Notes under the pieces: model-generated
The model's database searches: none
The model's input: the letters and a program-made list of their open reading frames with translations, nothing else
Told to the model about the DNA's origin: nothing
Assembly (NCBI GenBank): GCA_024734495.1
Contig: JALMQS010000030.1
Span: forward strand, 7,496,191-7,560,190
DNA from: Forficula auricularia
Lineage: Eukaryota > Arthropoda > Insecta > Dermaptera > Forficulidae
Length of the DNA stretch: 64,000 bases
Direction: 5' to 3'
Program-made: the position numbers and the translations under genes
Shown: piece after piece, positions 44,797 to 56,116 of the stretch
Position numbering within the stretch: position 1 is the first letter of the stretch
Layout of the letters: each line of letters begins with the position of its first letter

Positions 44797-45072
44797 GGCG
44801 ACTGTGGGTCAGTGGGTAGAGTGTTGGGTCGCTGACTCGAAGATCGCTGGTTCGAGACCGAGTCTCGGCAGATAGATATTTGCAGTCGCCTCCTCTTGGA
44901 AAGTAATGCCAAACTACCAAGAGTATAAATGCCAAGTAACCTATGCAAATTAGCCGTTCGGAACCTGCATTAAAAAGTAGGTCCCGTATATCTGTGTAAA
45001 ACAACTAAACATGTATATGTGGAGAGACGCCGACACCCGTTTCGGGTATGGCAGTCTAAGAAGAAGAAAATG
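44797..45072 (+). mobile_element. tRNA-derived SINE family L, copy 2
   Basis: GAGGCGACTGTGGGTCAGTG, GGTAGAGTG (A-box region) and GCTGGTTCGAGACC (B box), then GCAGTCGCCTCCTCTTGGAA, TTAGCCGTTCGGAACCTG and AGGTCCCGTATATCTGTG, ending AAGAAGAAGAAAA. Better preserved than copy 1 and has an intact B box. Frames on the minus strand here are chance. Confidence 0.85.
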
Positions 45073-45863
45073 CATTATTATAATGTAGCACAGATTGTTT
45101 TCATTTTCTCTGAAAATTGTAGAATATTTAATTTCGTAATGTCGTACGTATATTGAAATAAAGTGGACCCTGATAAAAAGAAAACAGAAGAGGGTGTCGC
45201 ACTGAATGATGAAGGAGGCGTTCGAGAGAGGGTGGGTGGTGGATGGTGGATGAATCAACGCAAAAGGAATGAGTGTTGAAGCTCTGGAAGGGTGGAAAGG
45301 GGGTTGGTTCAATCTGCAAGAAGGGCTGCTGGAGACGTTTTCACAAACCAAGATAGAGATAGCAAATATATATATATATATATATGCATCTGTGTGTGGG
45401 TGGGTATGGAATGAGGTGGATGTACGCAACTTAGACGGACAGACGGACGATGTATGTGTGTGTGTGTGTGTATGTGTGTTCTGGATGAATAAAACATCAA
45501 GCCTACGAAGAAGAAGAAGTAAGAGAAGAAGCGCGAGCAACTGAGACGGAAATATATATATATATATATAACTGGGATGGGGGCCAAAGAAGAAGATAAA
45601 AAGGGGGTGTGTAAGGAGGGGGGGGGGGGGACTGTGACGCCAAGCGTGCGAGAAAGGAAATATTGAAAATTGAAAAAAGTTCCATGTGTAGAATTTATAT
45701 AATATATACGATATATATCATTCCCACTTTAATTACATCTTATATATTTATATTGAATCGCTTTTTCATCAACCCCGCTTTTTTTCACCCTTTAGCTAAA
45801 TTTACGCAATCGTAAAACTTCCCCCCCCCCCCACAGACATTTTTTTTAAGTAAATAATTGCTT
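45073..45863. other. Mostly single-copy purine-rich sequence with microsatellites
   Basis: Purine-rich on the plus strand (45190-45350), with (TA)n at 45367-45384 and 45551-45570, (GT)n at 45455-45475, (AAG)n at about 45508-45535 and a G-run near 45620. Open frames in several phases reflect low stop density in biased sequence. No domain recognised. Confidence 0.4.
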
Positions 45864-45866
45864 ATA

Positions 45867-46389
45867 ATTGAATGTAATGGAAGGCAGCCCAGAGGTAGTG
45901 AGGAAAGAAAAAATTAACACATATAAAATAATGTGTAATTTATTGGAATCCTTCCTCCTTTCCTTTCGAACCGACGTTTCGGAGGATTTTTCCCTCCTTC
46001 ATCAGGGTTTCAAAGGGTCAATGAATGAAACAAATAAAATGTTTCCTTCTTCTCTCCACAGTAGTGTTCAAAAACTTTCTTCTTTTTTAGCAAAGGCATA
46101 GGAAAACAATTTTTTTTTTTACTCCTTTTTTAAACACTACTGTGGAGAGAAGAAGGAAACATTTTATTTGTTTCATTCATTGACCCTTTGAAACCCTGAA
46201 GAAGGAGGGAAAAATCCTCCGAAACGTCGGTTTGAAAGGAAAGGAGGAAGGATTCCAATAAATTACACATTATTTTATATGTGTTAATTTTTTCTTTCCT
46301 CACTACCCTGCCTGGGCTGCCTTCCATTACATTCAATTAAAATTTCTACCAGTCCGTCTCTCTCCAGAGAAAATTTCGTTGCAAAAAAA
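45867..46389 (+). mobile_element. Retroposed palindrome P, copy 1
   Basis: Arms run from TTGAATGTAATGGAAGGCAG through AATTAACACATATAAAATAA, TTGGAATCCTTCCTCC and the core to CAATGAATGAAACAAATAAA, and back. Beyond the right arm is an asymmetric tail (ACCAGTCCGTCTCTCTCC, GAAAATTTCGTTGC) ending in eight A. A 13-bp duplication ATAATTGCTTATA flanks the whole at 45854-45866 and 46390-46402. The plus core (46196-46224) is CTGAAGA, extra A, GGAGG-loop-CCTCC, GAAACGTCGG. A minus core in the left arm has CTGATGA. No protein is encoded. Confidence 0.8.
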
Positions 46390-46438
46390 ATAATTGCTTA
46401 TATTTGAATCAAAATAATTAATTTAAAAAAGTTCAGAT

Positions 46439-46603
46439 CGAGGGGTGAACCGTGATTGGAATTAGGTGTTCACGTCTTTGAAATTATGTGGAATTATTTT
46501 GGAATTCATTAGATAATGCCCCTTCATCTATTGTCTTCTACTTGGAAATGAAAGTGGAAGTGGAAGTAGGTGTACACAATATTAGGTCGCGGTTCACCCC
46601 TCG
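46439..46603. mobile_element. hAT-like MITE, family I, copy 2
   Basis: 165 bp, termini CGAGGGGTGAACCGTGATT and CGCGGTTCACCCCTCG, with perfect 8-bp duplications GTTCAGAT (46431-46438 and 46604-46611). Confidence 0.88.
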
Positions 46604-46904
46604 GTTCAGATAGTAGTTAAATCTACATATTTTAGAATTAATTTACTAATTAGAAAAAATAAATAAACTGATATGGCCAGGGAGGGTTGAAAATACTGAA
46701 TTTTTTTTTCGAAAACCCTTTGGCGCGGAAAAGTTGCCTATTACAATAAGAAGAAAAATGGCATAAAAAAAAAAAATTAAAATCGGTTAACATCTTCCGA
46801 TCTCGCATCGAACATGAAACTTATGAAAAATTGCAAAAATAACTATTTTTAGCAATTTTTTTTATTAATTAAAATTTTTAAAATAAGCACATTAGTTTGT
46901 TTCA
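46604..46904. other. AT-rich spacer, nothing recognised
   Basis: No gene seen. Confidence 0.4.
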
Positions 46905-47180
46905 TGGTTTACATAACCTAAAGTACCTGGAGCCAAGGAGCGATGGGTGGGTTTCGGGGAGTGTGGTGGGTTGGAGTGGGGGGTGAGGTTTGGGTTCTGT
47001 GGTATGGGGGCGGGGGTTGGGCACGGGTTCATGGTGCGGGGGTAGGGGTGCTGGATGGGTCGGGGGGAGTGTAGTGTGAGGGTGGGATTCGTGGGTTGGG
47101 GGTCCAAGGAGCGTGCCCTCTGGCTAGCAAGAGGGCTGCCGAAGGCGGGCCTTGAAGCTAGTAATAAATAAAATCTTTTA
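46905..47180 (+). repeat. G-rich dispersed repeat K, longer copy
   Basis: G-rich first half with irregular GGGG-containing words, then CTCTGGCTAGCAAGAGGGC, TGCCGAAGGCGGGCC, GAAGCTAGTAATAAATAAAA. The 3' part matches 110-235. The first half is absent or diverged there. The proline-rich open frame on the minus strand is a product of the C-rich strand. Confidence 0.5.
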
Positions 47181-47339
47181 TAAAAAAAAAACAATCTTAA
47201 AACGTTCATTTAAAACCCGCTAACGTTTCGACAAAATTCCTATATTTATGAATTGAATTTTATTAACATTATATAATTCATTTGCACGAGATGAATGCAA
47301 GGTATTATCATAAGTCACTATTCTTAACATAAGTAAAAA

Positions 47340-47640
47340 AAAGAAAAGACCGACTTCAATAAAATAAAATGCAACAAATAAAATAATAGAACTCAAAAAT
47401 AAAATAAAATGCACTAAAAGGTATAAAATAATTATCTTATTTATTTAGTGACAACTATACGATGAAATTATTACATGAAATCACTTTTTGAAGTCGGTGA
47501 CAAACGCGATCTTTTCTTCATTATCCGCCGAACGATCTGTCAAGTCCTATTCATAAAATATATATATTTGGCATCGACTTCAAAAAATGATTTCATGGAA
47601 AAATTTCGTCGTTTAGTTGTAACTGAATTAGATTATTATT
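47340..47640. repeat. Palindrome G', diverged copy
   Basis: ACCGACTTCAATAAAATAAA, ATGCACTAAAAGGTATAAAA, TCACTTTTTGAAGTCGGTGA, mirrored by TTGGCATCGACTTCAAAAA and TTCGTCGTTTAGTTGTAACT. Diverged from the copies at 31335, 58795 and 60820. Confidence 0.6.
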
Positions 47641-48215
47641 TTTAGATTCGGTTGTCCCCACCATCGTCTTTACACGACCCCAATAGGCTTTTCAATCATC
47701 AGCTTGAATGTTCAATTAATATTAACTTATTTTACTTGACTGATATTTTTTTATTTTTTATCAACCTATATCATATCTTATAACACAGTGGCATATAATT
47801 AAAAGTATATTTAATAAAGGATGTACGAATAATTAATAACGCATAATGAAATGGTGGCAGAGCTGATGGTATTCTATTAGTTATTTAATTATTATTTTTT
47901 TCTTTTCATAAATTCAAGGCCCCCAAATGTAATTAAAAACGAATTTTATAAAAAAAAAATAATAATAATTATTCTAATATAATACATAGAACTTTTAATT
48001 AGCCTTATTTTTTAATTATATCTCACCTGAATAAATAATATTTTTAATTTGTTGATTGAGACTGAAACGGATGAAATTGAAAGTATTGAAAATTTGGATT
48101 CTAAAAATAAAGAAAATCTGTAATTTCAAGGTCAAGTACTATTTTGAAAGGCAGGTACATATAATAATCAACTGGTGTGTTCACCACACGACTTTCACAT
48201 TTTCATTTATTTGAA
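47641..48215. other. AT-rich spacer, nothing recognised
   Basis: No gene or shared repeat noticed. Confidence 0.4.
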
Positions 48216-49490
48216 GAATCGACTTAAAATCAAAAAGAATTTAGTCTTTTTGATTTTAAGTCGATTCTTCTACGTTTTCAGTAGAGGTTGCTATTAATAG
48301 TCAAAACATCAAAAATGGAATTCAATAAGGTTATTCCTCTAGTATTAGATGAGAATCGATCGTTATTTTTGATTTTAAGTCGATTCCTCCATGTCTTCAG
48401 CAATGGTTACCAATAATAATCGAAACGTCAAAAACCTAATGTAGAATTGTTATTCCTCAGGTATTAGATGAGAATCGATGGCTATTTTTGATTTTAAGTC
48501 GATTCCTCTATGTCTTCAGCAATGGTTACCAATAAAAACCGAAACGTCAAAAATCCAATATAGAATGATTATTCCTCAAGTACTAGATGAGAATCAATCG
48601 CTATTTTTGGTTTAAAGTTGATTTCTCTATGTCTCAGGAATGGTTACTAATAAAAACCGAAACGTCAAAAATCCAATATAGAATGGATATTTCTCAAGTA
48701 TTAGATGAGAATCAATCGCTATTTTTTATTTTAAGTCGATTCCTCTATGTCTTCAGCAATGGTTACCAATAAAAACCGAAACGTCAAAAATCCAATATAG
48801 AATGATTATTCCTCAAGTACTAGATGAGAATCAATCGCTATTTTTGGTTTAAAGTCGATTTCTCTATGTCTTCCGCAATGGTTACTAATAAAAACCGAAA
48901 CGTCAAAAATCCAATATAGAATGATTATTCCTCAATTACTAGATGAGAATCAATCGCTATTTTTGGTTTAAAGTCGATTTCTCTATGTCTTCCGCAATGG
49001 TTACTAATAAAAACCGAAACGTCAAAAATCCAATATAGAATGATTATTCCTCAATTACTAGATTAGAATCAATCGCTATTTTTGGTTTAAAATCGATTTC
49101 TCTATGTCTTCAGCAATGGTTACTAATAAAAACCGAAACGTCAAAAATCCAATATAGAATGATTATTCCTCAAGCACTAGATGAGAATCAATCGCTATTT
49201 TTGGTTTAAAATCGATTTCTCTATGTCTTCAGCAATGGTTACTAATAAAAACCGAAACGTCAAAAATCCAATATAGAATGATTATTCCTCAAGCACTAGA
49301 TGAGAATCAATCGCTATTTTTGGTTTAAAATCGATTTCTCTATGTCTTCAGCAATGGTTACTAATAAAAACCGAAACGTCAAAAATCCAATATAGAATGA
49401 TTATTCCTCAAGCACTAGATGAGAATCAATCGCTATTTTTGGTTTAAAATCGATTTCTCTGTCTTCAGCAAAGGTAACGGATAAGAAAAC
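48216..49490. repeat. 120-bp satellite array, about 10 units
   Basis: Unit of 119-120 bp: GGTTACTAATAAAAACCGAA, CGTCAAAAATCCAATATAGA, ATGATTATTCCTCAAG, TAGATGAGAATCAATCGCTA, TTTTTGGTTTAAA, TCGATTTCTCTATGTCTTC. Units on the right are nearly identical and those on the left are diverged, so homogenisation is uneven. The left edge is a perfect inverted pair (GAAGAATCGACTTAAAATC and its complement, 48216-48272). Single units also occur inside family D copy 3 (33926-34215) and at 52340-52495. Confidence 0.9.
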
Positions 49491-49639
49491 AACGCAGTTG
49501 CTATGGTTACTCATAAAAATTCCTCCCAAATTTTTAGCATTTCACAGTGAGAAGCCTATCCATTCTTACTTAAGCAAGGCTAAATGAGCTATATTAAAAC
49601 TTTCAAATGAATAAATTTTAAAGAATTTAAAATAAAAAT

Positions 49640-50210
49640 TAAAAAAGTACCATCTAACTCTAGAGTAAAGTACTTTAAAATATAATTGTACTAAAAACTT
49701 TATTTAACCTTTTTTGTGGTCCCCAAGGTACTTAATTAGGATATTAAATTTCATCAAAATTGGTTAAGTCATTTTCAAGATATTTAGAAAAACTAAAAAA
49801 GTACTGAAATAAAGTACTAATGTTTGTGGGCCGATATGTACCAAAAACTAATCAGCGCTTCATTTTGTTAAACTAATGGTAGGTTTTCAATTTCATTTCA
49901 ATCGGTGCAACGGTGTGGAAAAAATCGTGGGCCAAAAAAGCGATAACATACATCCATCCATACATACATCCATCCATCCATCCGCACGCACTAAATGAAA
50001 AAATCGCACTTTTTGGCCTCTCGACGAGACCCCATGTAATTTTTGGCAAAACCGTCACGTGCTAAAATTCAACCTAATTGAATACTACAATTTGTGACTT
50101 TAATTGAGTCCATGGGTTCCGTAGTCTTTACCTGAGGACCCTTTGAAGCCACGCTTGCCCCGAGAGCGATTACAATACTTTACCCATGCTTTGCATTGGA
50201 TAAAGTAAAA
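49640..50210 (-). mobile_element. Family D, copy 6, next to the satellite array
   Basis: Starts at the AAAGTACTTTAAAATATAAT block and runs to GCATTGGATAAAGTAAAAA. The distal end (CTGCAACGGATCGTTGC) is missing on the side facing the array. Confidence 0.65.
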
Positions 50211-50462
50211 ATATATCAATACTTAAAATTGAGCAGTCGGATGGAAGAAATAGGAATTTTTGTGACGAGACAAACAACGCTAAAGATTCTCAACTCTGGA
50301 CTCTTACAGGGAGGTCTTCTCTAACTTGACTCTGAAAGAGAAACATCTAACTTGATCTATAGAGAGAGACTACATTTTTAATATTACACATTCGTCACTA
50401 AGAGCTCGCAAAAATCATCACTTTTTCCATACTTCTCTACGCAGAGCATCTTACAATTCCCT

Positions 50463-51140
50463 TCATATATACATACGTTTACGTTTGTACACCTCATCTT
50501 TTACTGTGCCCCACAAGAAGAAATCCAGTGGTGTAAGGTCTGGAGAGCGTGCTGGAAACTCGATTGCCCCCCTGCGTCCTATCCACTGGCCCGACAAATT
50601 TTGATCCAGGTAAGCTCGTACGTCCCTGTGATAGTGCGGCGGGGCACCATCTTGTTGAAAATAAAAATCATCATTACCGTATAATGCACGAATGGCAGGA
50701 AATATGGAATCAGCAAGCATTGTTAGGTAATTATTACCAGTTACAGTGCCTTCAAATCGAAAAGGTCCAATGAGTCCCCTTGAAGACAAACCGCACCACA
50801 CATTTACACCAGGCAAATTTACAGCTTTTTGAATTGTAATGTGAGGATTACAAACGTAAACCACGTAACCTAGACATTCTTTGGAATGAGATTCAAGCAG
50901 TGTGTAGAGAAATCTCATTGGACGTTTTGATACGATGTACAGAATCAGTGGTGACTCGTACTCAGAATTGTATTGATGCTGCAGGTCAGCAATTTGAACA
51001 GTATTAACATTTGTTATTTATGTTTCATTTACATTGGACTTTCAGCTTTCTATTTTCCTGAAATTTAACTTTGTAGAACGGTAAATAAATTTTCTATGGA
51101 AGTTCAAAGTGTGTATACATTTTTTTGAAGCACCCTGTAT
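50463..51140. pseudogene. Mariner-type transposase remnant with an inverted core
   Basis: Minus strand 50490-50848 encodes the DDE core: NVWCGLSSRGLIGPF, FYFQQDGAPPHYHRDVR (second Asp), FPARSPDLTPLDFFLWG (third Asp; I count 36 residues between the two), ending VKDEVYKRK. From 50850 the plus strand encodes the protein C-terminus (YKRKPRNLDILWNE, CIDAAGQQFEQY, stop at about 51005), then a terminal repeat (GTGTATACATTTTTTTGAAG, CACCCTGTAT) to 51140. The core is flanked by 13-bp inverted repeats GTTTACGTTTGTA (50477-50489) and TACAAACGTAAAC (50849-50861). The two reading directions, both parts of one protein, show an internal inversion. The helix-turn-helix N-terminus and left terminus are missing. 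Not functional. Confidence 0.85.
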
Positions 51141-51487
51141 ATATGTCCGAGGCGGTCGCTCTACATAGATTAATTGGAGGTAACTCGCTACCAGGAAGGA
51201 AGCGAACGGAATAATTGGGACTAGATCCCTAGATTGGTGCCTGAATTATAAAGCGGAGTCCAGGCGACGGAAGGAGGGATAATCCTATACCTTTGGTCCA
51301 CGAGGAGTGTAATATCGTCACATATATATTCTTAATAAACCCATTTAATACTGTTCAATTCAATTATTGATAAAGCAAAAAAAAAAAAAAAAAAAAAAAA
51401 TTCACATATTTAAATTTAATAATTCTCAAAACAAAAACTTTACTATTATTGAAAACCCACACATCCATCCTTTTTGTTTTATTTGCA
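51141..51487. other. Spacer, nothing recognised
   Basis: Contains a 22-base A-run near 51378-51400. No gene seen. Confidence 0.4.
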
Positions 51488-52088
51488 TTTTTACTTTATC
51501 CAATGCGAAGCATGGGGAAAGTATTGTAATCGCTCTCGCGGCAAGCGCGACTTCAAAGGGCCCTCAGGTAAAGACTACGGAACCCATGGACTCAATTAAG
51601 GTCACAAATTGAAGTATTCAATTAGATTGAATTTTAGCACGTGACGGTTTTGCCAAAAATTACCTGGGATCTCGTCGAAAGGCCAAAAAGTGCCATTTTT
51701 TTGGAAGTGCGTGGGGATGGATGTATGTATGTATGTTATCGTTTTTTTCGTCCACGAATTTTTCCACACCGTTGCACCGATTGAATTGAAATTGAAAACC
51801 TACGAGTATTTTAATAAAATGAAGCGCTGATTAGTTTTTGGTACATATCGGTCCACAAACATCAGTACTTTATTTCAGTACTTTTTTAGTTTTTTCTAAA
51901 TATCTTGAAAATGACTTAACCAATTTTGATGAAATTTAATATCCTAATTAAGTACCTTGGGGACCACAAAAAAGGTTAAATAATGTTTTTAGTAAAATTA
52001 TATTTTAAAGTACTTTACTCTAGAACATATTAATATTTCAAATGAATTTGGATAAAGTTTAGCAACGATCCGTTGCAGTTTATTTTTA
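51488..52088 (+). mobile_element. Family D, copy 7
   Basis: TTTACTTTATCCAATGCGAA to GCAACGATCCGTTGCAG with all non-satellite blocks. Among the best-preserved D copies here. Confidence 0.7.
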
Positions 52089-52339
52089 TTTAAATTCATT
52101 TTATAACTTACATTCAGTAAAGTAGATTATTTTAAATTCAATCATTCCAGACTTTAAGCATTGAGAGCAGCAACCCTGAGAAACACCGACCACCATTTAA
52201 GAAAACCCTTACTATAAGAGCAACCCCACGTCACCTCACATCCAAGCCTCATAACCATCATCAAAATCACAAACATCCATTATCACAATAACCACTGCAT
52301 AGTGTAGGTGCGTGGGATATCCATCATAACAATAACCCA
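52089..52339. other. Spacer, nothing recognised
   Basis: Includes a short CA-rich stretch with repeated CATCAT/CACAATAACC words. Confidence 0.35.
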
Positions 52340-52495
52340 CTGCAAGGTTATTCCTCTAGTATTAGATGAGAATCGATCGTTATTTTTGATTTTAAGTCAA
52401 TTCCTACATTTCTTCAGCAATGGTTACCAATAATAACCGAAAAGTCAAAAAGCCAATGTAGAATGGTTATTCCTCGACTGTTAAATAAGAATTAG
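52340..52495. repeat. Isolated 120-bp satellite units (about 1.3)
   Basis: GGTTATTCCTCTAGTATTAG, TTTTGATTTTAAGTCAATTC, AGCAATGGTTACCAATAATA. Joined directly to family E at 52496. Confidence 0.6.
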
Positions 52496-52772
52496 GAGCT
52501 GATTAGATTTTGGTGTAAATCGACCCAAAATTAAGGGGGTGGAGGGACGGGGGGTTAAAAATTAAAAATCTTTTCCATTTGAACAAACAACCAAATTTTT
52601 TATACATAATCAGTGGGCCCCTAGAACACTAGAAATGCAAAAGCTAACCTCCCGAAATGGGGGGGGGGGACAAAAAATGAAAATCTATGCCCTTGTATCA
52701 TACTCAACCAGAAGTGTATGGTAAAGTCAAAGTGGATGGCCACATCAGAACGTGTCAATTTATTTAAAAAGT
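52496..52772 (+). mobile_element. Family E, copy 7 (5' part missing)
   Basis: Starts at AGGAGCTGATTAGATTTTGG inside E, has two short tandem units with a G-run, and ends GTGTATGGTAAAGTCAAAGT and AACGTGTCAATTTA. Confidence 0.6.
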
Positions 52773-53117
52773 GTATGAATTGACATTGGATAAAACCTAA
52801 TAAAAGAAAGTAATTGCAACAAACCTTTCTGCTATCTATTGAACTAGGTTTGAATATACTAATTTATTTGCATCCAGAGAATGTCAAGCAAATTCTTCAA
52901 AGTCCCTGAACGTGTCCAACAGCTCATTCAAGCGCATTCTTACACCAGAACAACCACCAATGCTTTGAAAATATTATGAACATTTAATCCGAAATATATT
53001 AAATTTTTATAACATGAAACCTCACCTAATATCACAATTTAAATGAGGTAAAATTTATTATTAATAAGAGATAAAAAGGAAATAACGATTTAAAAATATA
53101 TTCGAAAAAGAGACTGA
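52773..53117. other. AT-rich spacer, nothing recognised
   Basis: No gene seen. Confidence 0.4.
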
Positions 53118-53992
53118 AATAAGCTGACGTGTTCTGATGTGGCCATCTACTTGACTTTACCATACAACCTGTCCCCTTATTTACATTAATATTTAATAAA
53201 ATTATTTATAATCATGTAAGAGGGGGGGGGGCGTTAGTTTTTGCATTTTTAAACTCCTAGGGGCACACTGATTATGTATACAAAATTTGGTTGAGTTTGG
53301 TAAATGGCCAAGATTTTCATTTTTTGACACTCCACCCCCCCCCCCAATTTGGGCGGTTAGTTTTTGCATTTTTAGACTTCTGTGGACCCACTGATTATGT
53401 ATACAAAATTTGGTTGAGTTTGGTAAATGGCCAAGATTTTCATTTTTTGACCCTCCACCCCCCCCCCTCATTTTGGGCGGTTAGTTTTTGCATTTTTAGA
53501 CTTCTGGGGACCCACTGATTATGTATACAAAATTTGGTTGAGTTTGGTAAATGGCCAAGATTTTTAATTTTTAACCCCCCACCCCCTTCCACCCCCCTTA
53601 ATTTCGGGTCGATATGGACCAAAATCGAATCAGCTCTTAATCTCAATGGACCAAAACTACTTGTAAAATATGGTTTCGATATTCACACTAGTTTTTGAGC
53701 TAGCTCGTCCACAAAAATTTGGTAACGCACAGACTAACGGACACCCAACCAGACAACCGGACAACCAGACTAACAGACATTTTGACAAAACAATTATCAT
53801 CTCGAAAAATATCTTTTTTTCGATGTTCAGTTATTAGAGCTTTTTTGTAGAGCGAAATGCCACGGTTTCGCTCAATTTTTAATCGAAATAGTTTAAGGCG
53901 TTTTTTAGATATTTTGAAAAAAAAGAAGGAAAAATAACAGTTTTTCCATGCACGATTACAATACTTGATCATACTCTGTATGGTAAAGTAAA
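53118..53992 (-). mobile_element. Family E, copy 8, near full length
   Basis: Distal end AAGCTGACGTGTTCTGATG with ACTTGACTTTACCATACAA, three tandem units, CTAGTTTTTGAGCTAGCTCG, an imperfect tandem of CCAGACAACCGGACAACC, and the hairpin end TCTGTATGGTAAAGTAAAA. Inserted at the extreme end of element O (53993). Confidence 0.7.
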
Positions 53993-54804
53993 AACAATTT
54001 CTTTATATTAAATATATTGATAGAGTTGAGCATTTTTAATGAGCTCTTATTTATTCCAAAGATATTTTATGAATAATCAAGATATATCGAAATCATTCCA
54101 AATATGAACAATTTTTTAGATAATTAATACATATATATTATATACTTGAGTGATCTATTTCATTCTATTAGATATCTCTTAATATCAAATAAATGTCTTT
54201 TTTTCTCCTAGTAAGACCTCTTATCTAAAGAAATGTTGTTTTTTATCATATAACGACTTCGATTATTTGCAAATAGTGATATCTTAATAATTAAGATATT
54301 TTTAAAAAAATTTAACAAGAATATAATTATATATTAAAATTAGATTACCGTGTACCTTAAATCAAATATAATAATTAAAATTTTTATCTAATGAATTCAA
54401 CCAAATGAATAATTAAAATAAATATTTATATAAGTCATTTGATTGAATATAGTAGATTCTACATCAAATGAATATACTCATTTTCTAGTCACAAATACCT
54501 ATATTTATTATAAATAAAAAATATTCAAGTTTATATCATTTCTTGTCGTTATTACGTATTATTCCATTTAAATACCTAACTATCAAATTTAACTATTCCA
54601 CTATTTTACTCAAATAACAATATTTTCATAATTTACATATTGGTGCTTGGTTCAAATAGCGACATCTTAACTATTAATATATCTAGAGTTGATCCTAAAA
54701 TATGAGAATACCAAAAATACGTATACCATTTATACCTATTGAACAGAGATCGATTTTGCAATAATTAAATTCACCATCTATTCATATCAAATATAATTTC
54801 TTAA

Positions 54805-56116
54805 TTGAATGTAATGGAAGGCAGCCCAGAGGTAGTGAGGAAAGAAAAAATTAACACATATCAAATAAGGTGTAATTTATTGGAATCCTTCATCCTTTTC
54901 TTTCGAACCGACGTTTCACAGGATTTTTCCCTCCTTCTTCAGGGTTTCTAAGGGTCAATGAATGAAACAAATAAAATGTTTCTTTCTTCTCTCCACAGTA
55001 GTGTTCAAAACTTTCTCCTTTTGTAACAAAGGCATAGAAAAACAATTTTTTTTCCTCCTTTTCTTAATTAGATCTCTTACTAGATTTCTTAATTATTCTA
55101 ATTGAGAAAAGGAGGAAATTTTTTTCTATGCCTTTGTTAAAAGAAGTTTTGAACACTACTATGTGAGAGAAGAAGGAAACATTTTATTTGTTTCATTCAT
55201 TGACCCTTTGAAACCCTAAAGAAGGAGGGAAAAATCTTCCGAAAACGTCGGTTTGAAAGGAAAGGAGGAAGGATTCCAATAAATTACACCTTATTTGATA
55301 TGTGTTAATTTTTACTATACCATACAGGGTATGGTCAATTATTGTAATCGTGCATGAAAAAAGTGGTTTTTTTCCTTCTTTTTTCAAAATATCTCAAAAA
55401 CGGCTGAAACTAATTTGGTTAAAAAAATTTGAGTGAAACCATGGTATTTCGCTCTACAAAAAAGCCCTAATAAGTAAACATAGAAAAAATTATATTTTTT
55501 GAGAAAATAATTTTTTTGTCAAAATCTCTGGTAGTTAGTTAGTCTGTGAGTTACCAAATGTTTGTGGACGAGCTAGCTCAAAAACTAGTGTGAATATCAA
55601 AAACAAATTTCACACGTAGTTTTGGTCCATTGAGATTAAGAGCTGAGTAGATTTTGGTGCATTTCGACCCAAAATTAAGGAAGGTCGAAGGGGGTCGAAG
55701 GGGGTTAAAAATTAAAAATCTAAGTCGTTTGAACAAACTCAACCAAATTTTGTATACATAATCAGTGGGACCCCCAGAAGTCTAAAAATGCAAAATCTAA
55801 CCGCCCAAAATGGGGTGGGGGGTCAAAAAATGAAAATCTTGGCCATTTACCAAACTAAACCAAATTTTGTATACATAATCAGTGGGTCCCAGGAGTCTAA
55901 AAATTCAAAAACTAACCCCCCCTACATGTTTATAAATATTTTTATTAAATATTAAATATAAGTGAGGGGCCAGGTTGTATGGTAAAGTCAAGTGGATGGC
56001 CACATCAGAACATTTCAGCTTTTTCTTTCCACACTACCCCTGGGCTGCCTTCCATTACATTCAATTAAAATTTCTACCAGTCCGTCTCTCTCCAGAGAAA
56101 ATTTCGTTGAAAAAAA
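54805..56116 (+). mobile_element. Retroposed palindrome P, copy 2, containing family E
   Basis: Same arms and tail as 45867-46389, with the tail ending in A7 and a 12-bp duplication ATAATTTCTTAA at 54793-54804 and 56117-56128. Cores are at about 54905-54945 (minus) and 55216-55245 (plus, decayed to CTAAAGA). Family E copy 9 (55310-56021) is inserted in the right arm. Confidence 0.75.
55310..56021 (+). mobile_element. Family E, copy 9
   Basis: TTTACTATACCATACAGGG to GTATGGTAAAGTCAAGTGGA and CATTTCAGCTT, with two tandem units. Sits inside palindrome P. Confidence 0.65.

Noticed and set aside
44636..45004. 122-codon minus-strand frame
   Set aside because: Overlaps SINE L and unrelated flank; no domain, and the same SINE copy at 20948 gives a different frame.
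45868..46336. Two similar small proteins starting MNVMEGSP on opposite strands
   Set aside because: They are the two arms of palindrome P read in mirror orientation.
46892..47209. Proline-rich 105-codon minus-strand frame
   Set aside because: Comes from the C-rich strand of the G-rich repeat K, with no support from the other copy at 110-235.
48216..49490. CRISPR-like array
   Set aside because: Units are 120 bp with no alternation of conserved repeats and unique spacers, and there are no cas genes. It is a eukaryotic satellite.
53202..53646. Gly-rich frames of 75-89 codons
   Set aside because: They lie in the G/C-run tandem units of family E and occur on both strands.
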